Shown here: positions 41,441 to 41,442 of the stretch, piece by piece
Layout: the number at the start of each line of letters is the position of its first letter
Position numbering within the stretch: the stretch's first letter is position 1
Assembly: GCA_031269465.1 (NCBI GenBank)
Contig: JAISZB010000062.1
Coordinates: forward strand, 1-41,442
Direction: 5' to 3'
Length of the DNA stretch: 41,442 nucleotides
Source: Clostridiales bacterium
Lineage (GTDB): Bacteria; Bacillota; Clostridia; Lachnospirales; WQUN01
Translations under genes and position numbers: made by a program
Notes under the pieces: generated by a model
Told to the model about the DNA's origin: nothing
What the model saw: only the letters and a program-made list of their open reading frames with translations
Database searches by the model: none

Positions 41441-41442
41441 TC
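41347..41442 (-). CDS. TnpB RNA-guided nuclease, C-terminal end (cut by window edge)
   Basis: The last 31 codons, reading WQCAECGSIHDRDINAAINI then LTAGTAGIAC and stop at 41347-41349. C-x-x-C-G...HDRDxNAAxNI is the zinc-ribbon plus third RuvC motif (catalytic Asp in HDRD) of IS200/IS605-family TnpB. The rest of the gene lies beyond 41442, so whether it is intact or whether tnpA is present cannot be seen. There is no stop or frameshift in the visible part. Confidence 0.88.
   Translation of the reverse strand, partial: EWQCAECGSIHDRDINAAINILTAGTAGIAC

Overview
The window looks like chromosomal DNA of an anaerobic Bacillota, most likely a Clostridia-class gut or rumen type. The evidence is the strong Shine-Dalgarno sequences, GTG and TTG starts, a YesM/AraC-type two-component pair, an Mgl sugar transporter, an Rpn nuclease, DUF5058 and a YxlEFG-like ABC operon. 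No rRNA, tRNA or CRISPR array was seen. Names rest on motif and family recognition by eye; no database search was possible.

Layout. (1) 1-2450 is a graveyard of mobile DNA: the C-terminus of an IS30-type transposase, a piece of a DJ-1/PfpI protein, a relaxase fragment, a serine-recombinase tail, and an overlapping gene pair resembling phage tail-assembly chaperones with an A AAA AAA slippery site. It ends at a palindromic repeat that itself carries a nested insertion. (2) 2603-4224 (minus) is a cupin / carboxymuconolactone-decarboxylase-like / aldo-keto reductase operon. (3) 5878-17060 (minus) is a sugar sensing and uptake locus: response regulator, sensor kinase, two membrane-anchored sugar-binding-protein homologues, terminator, then mglB, mglA, mglC, a small membrane protein and a terminator. 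(4) 17572-23012 (minus) is one 1782-residue secreted enzyme joining an esterase, a GH3 beta-glycosidase and a copper-amine-oxidase-N-like tail. (5) 23727-24679 holds a LysR regulator. (6) 25731-26742 holds an Rpn-family nuclease. (7) 28199-31220 (minus) is an XRE/TPR regulator with a YxlE-YxlF-YxlG-like ABC exporter and a clear promoter/operator. (8) 32382-37538 (plus) holds a second LysR closely related to the first, a DUF5058 protein with a partner membrane protein, and an M20 metallopeptidase. (9) 37874-40561 (minus) holds an anchored acidic protein of unknown function and a glycosyltransferase-like gene behind a small ORF. (10) 41252-41442 is the right end of an IS200/IS605-type element, with the tail of tnpB and its probable omega-RNA.

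The long spacers between these blocks hold at least a dozen copies and fragments of a roughly 110-140 bp, almost wholly palindromic repeat. Its ends resemble TATACCGCTTTTCAT and ATGAAAAGCAGTATA and its core is a GATATC-centred hairpin. It behaves like a non-autonomous mobile element (MITE-like).

How the genes fit together. The secreted esterase/GH3 enzyme could release sugars from acylated plant or dietary glycans. The adjacent Mgl system would import galactose- or glucose-type monosaccharides, and the two anchored binding proteins could report sugar to the YesM-type kinase, as XylFII does to LytS in xylose sensing. That link is inference. Separately, the LysR/DUF5058/M20 block looks like an uncharacterised small-molecule or acyl-amino-acid uptake and processing unit.
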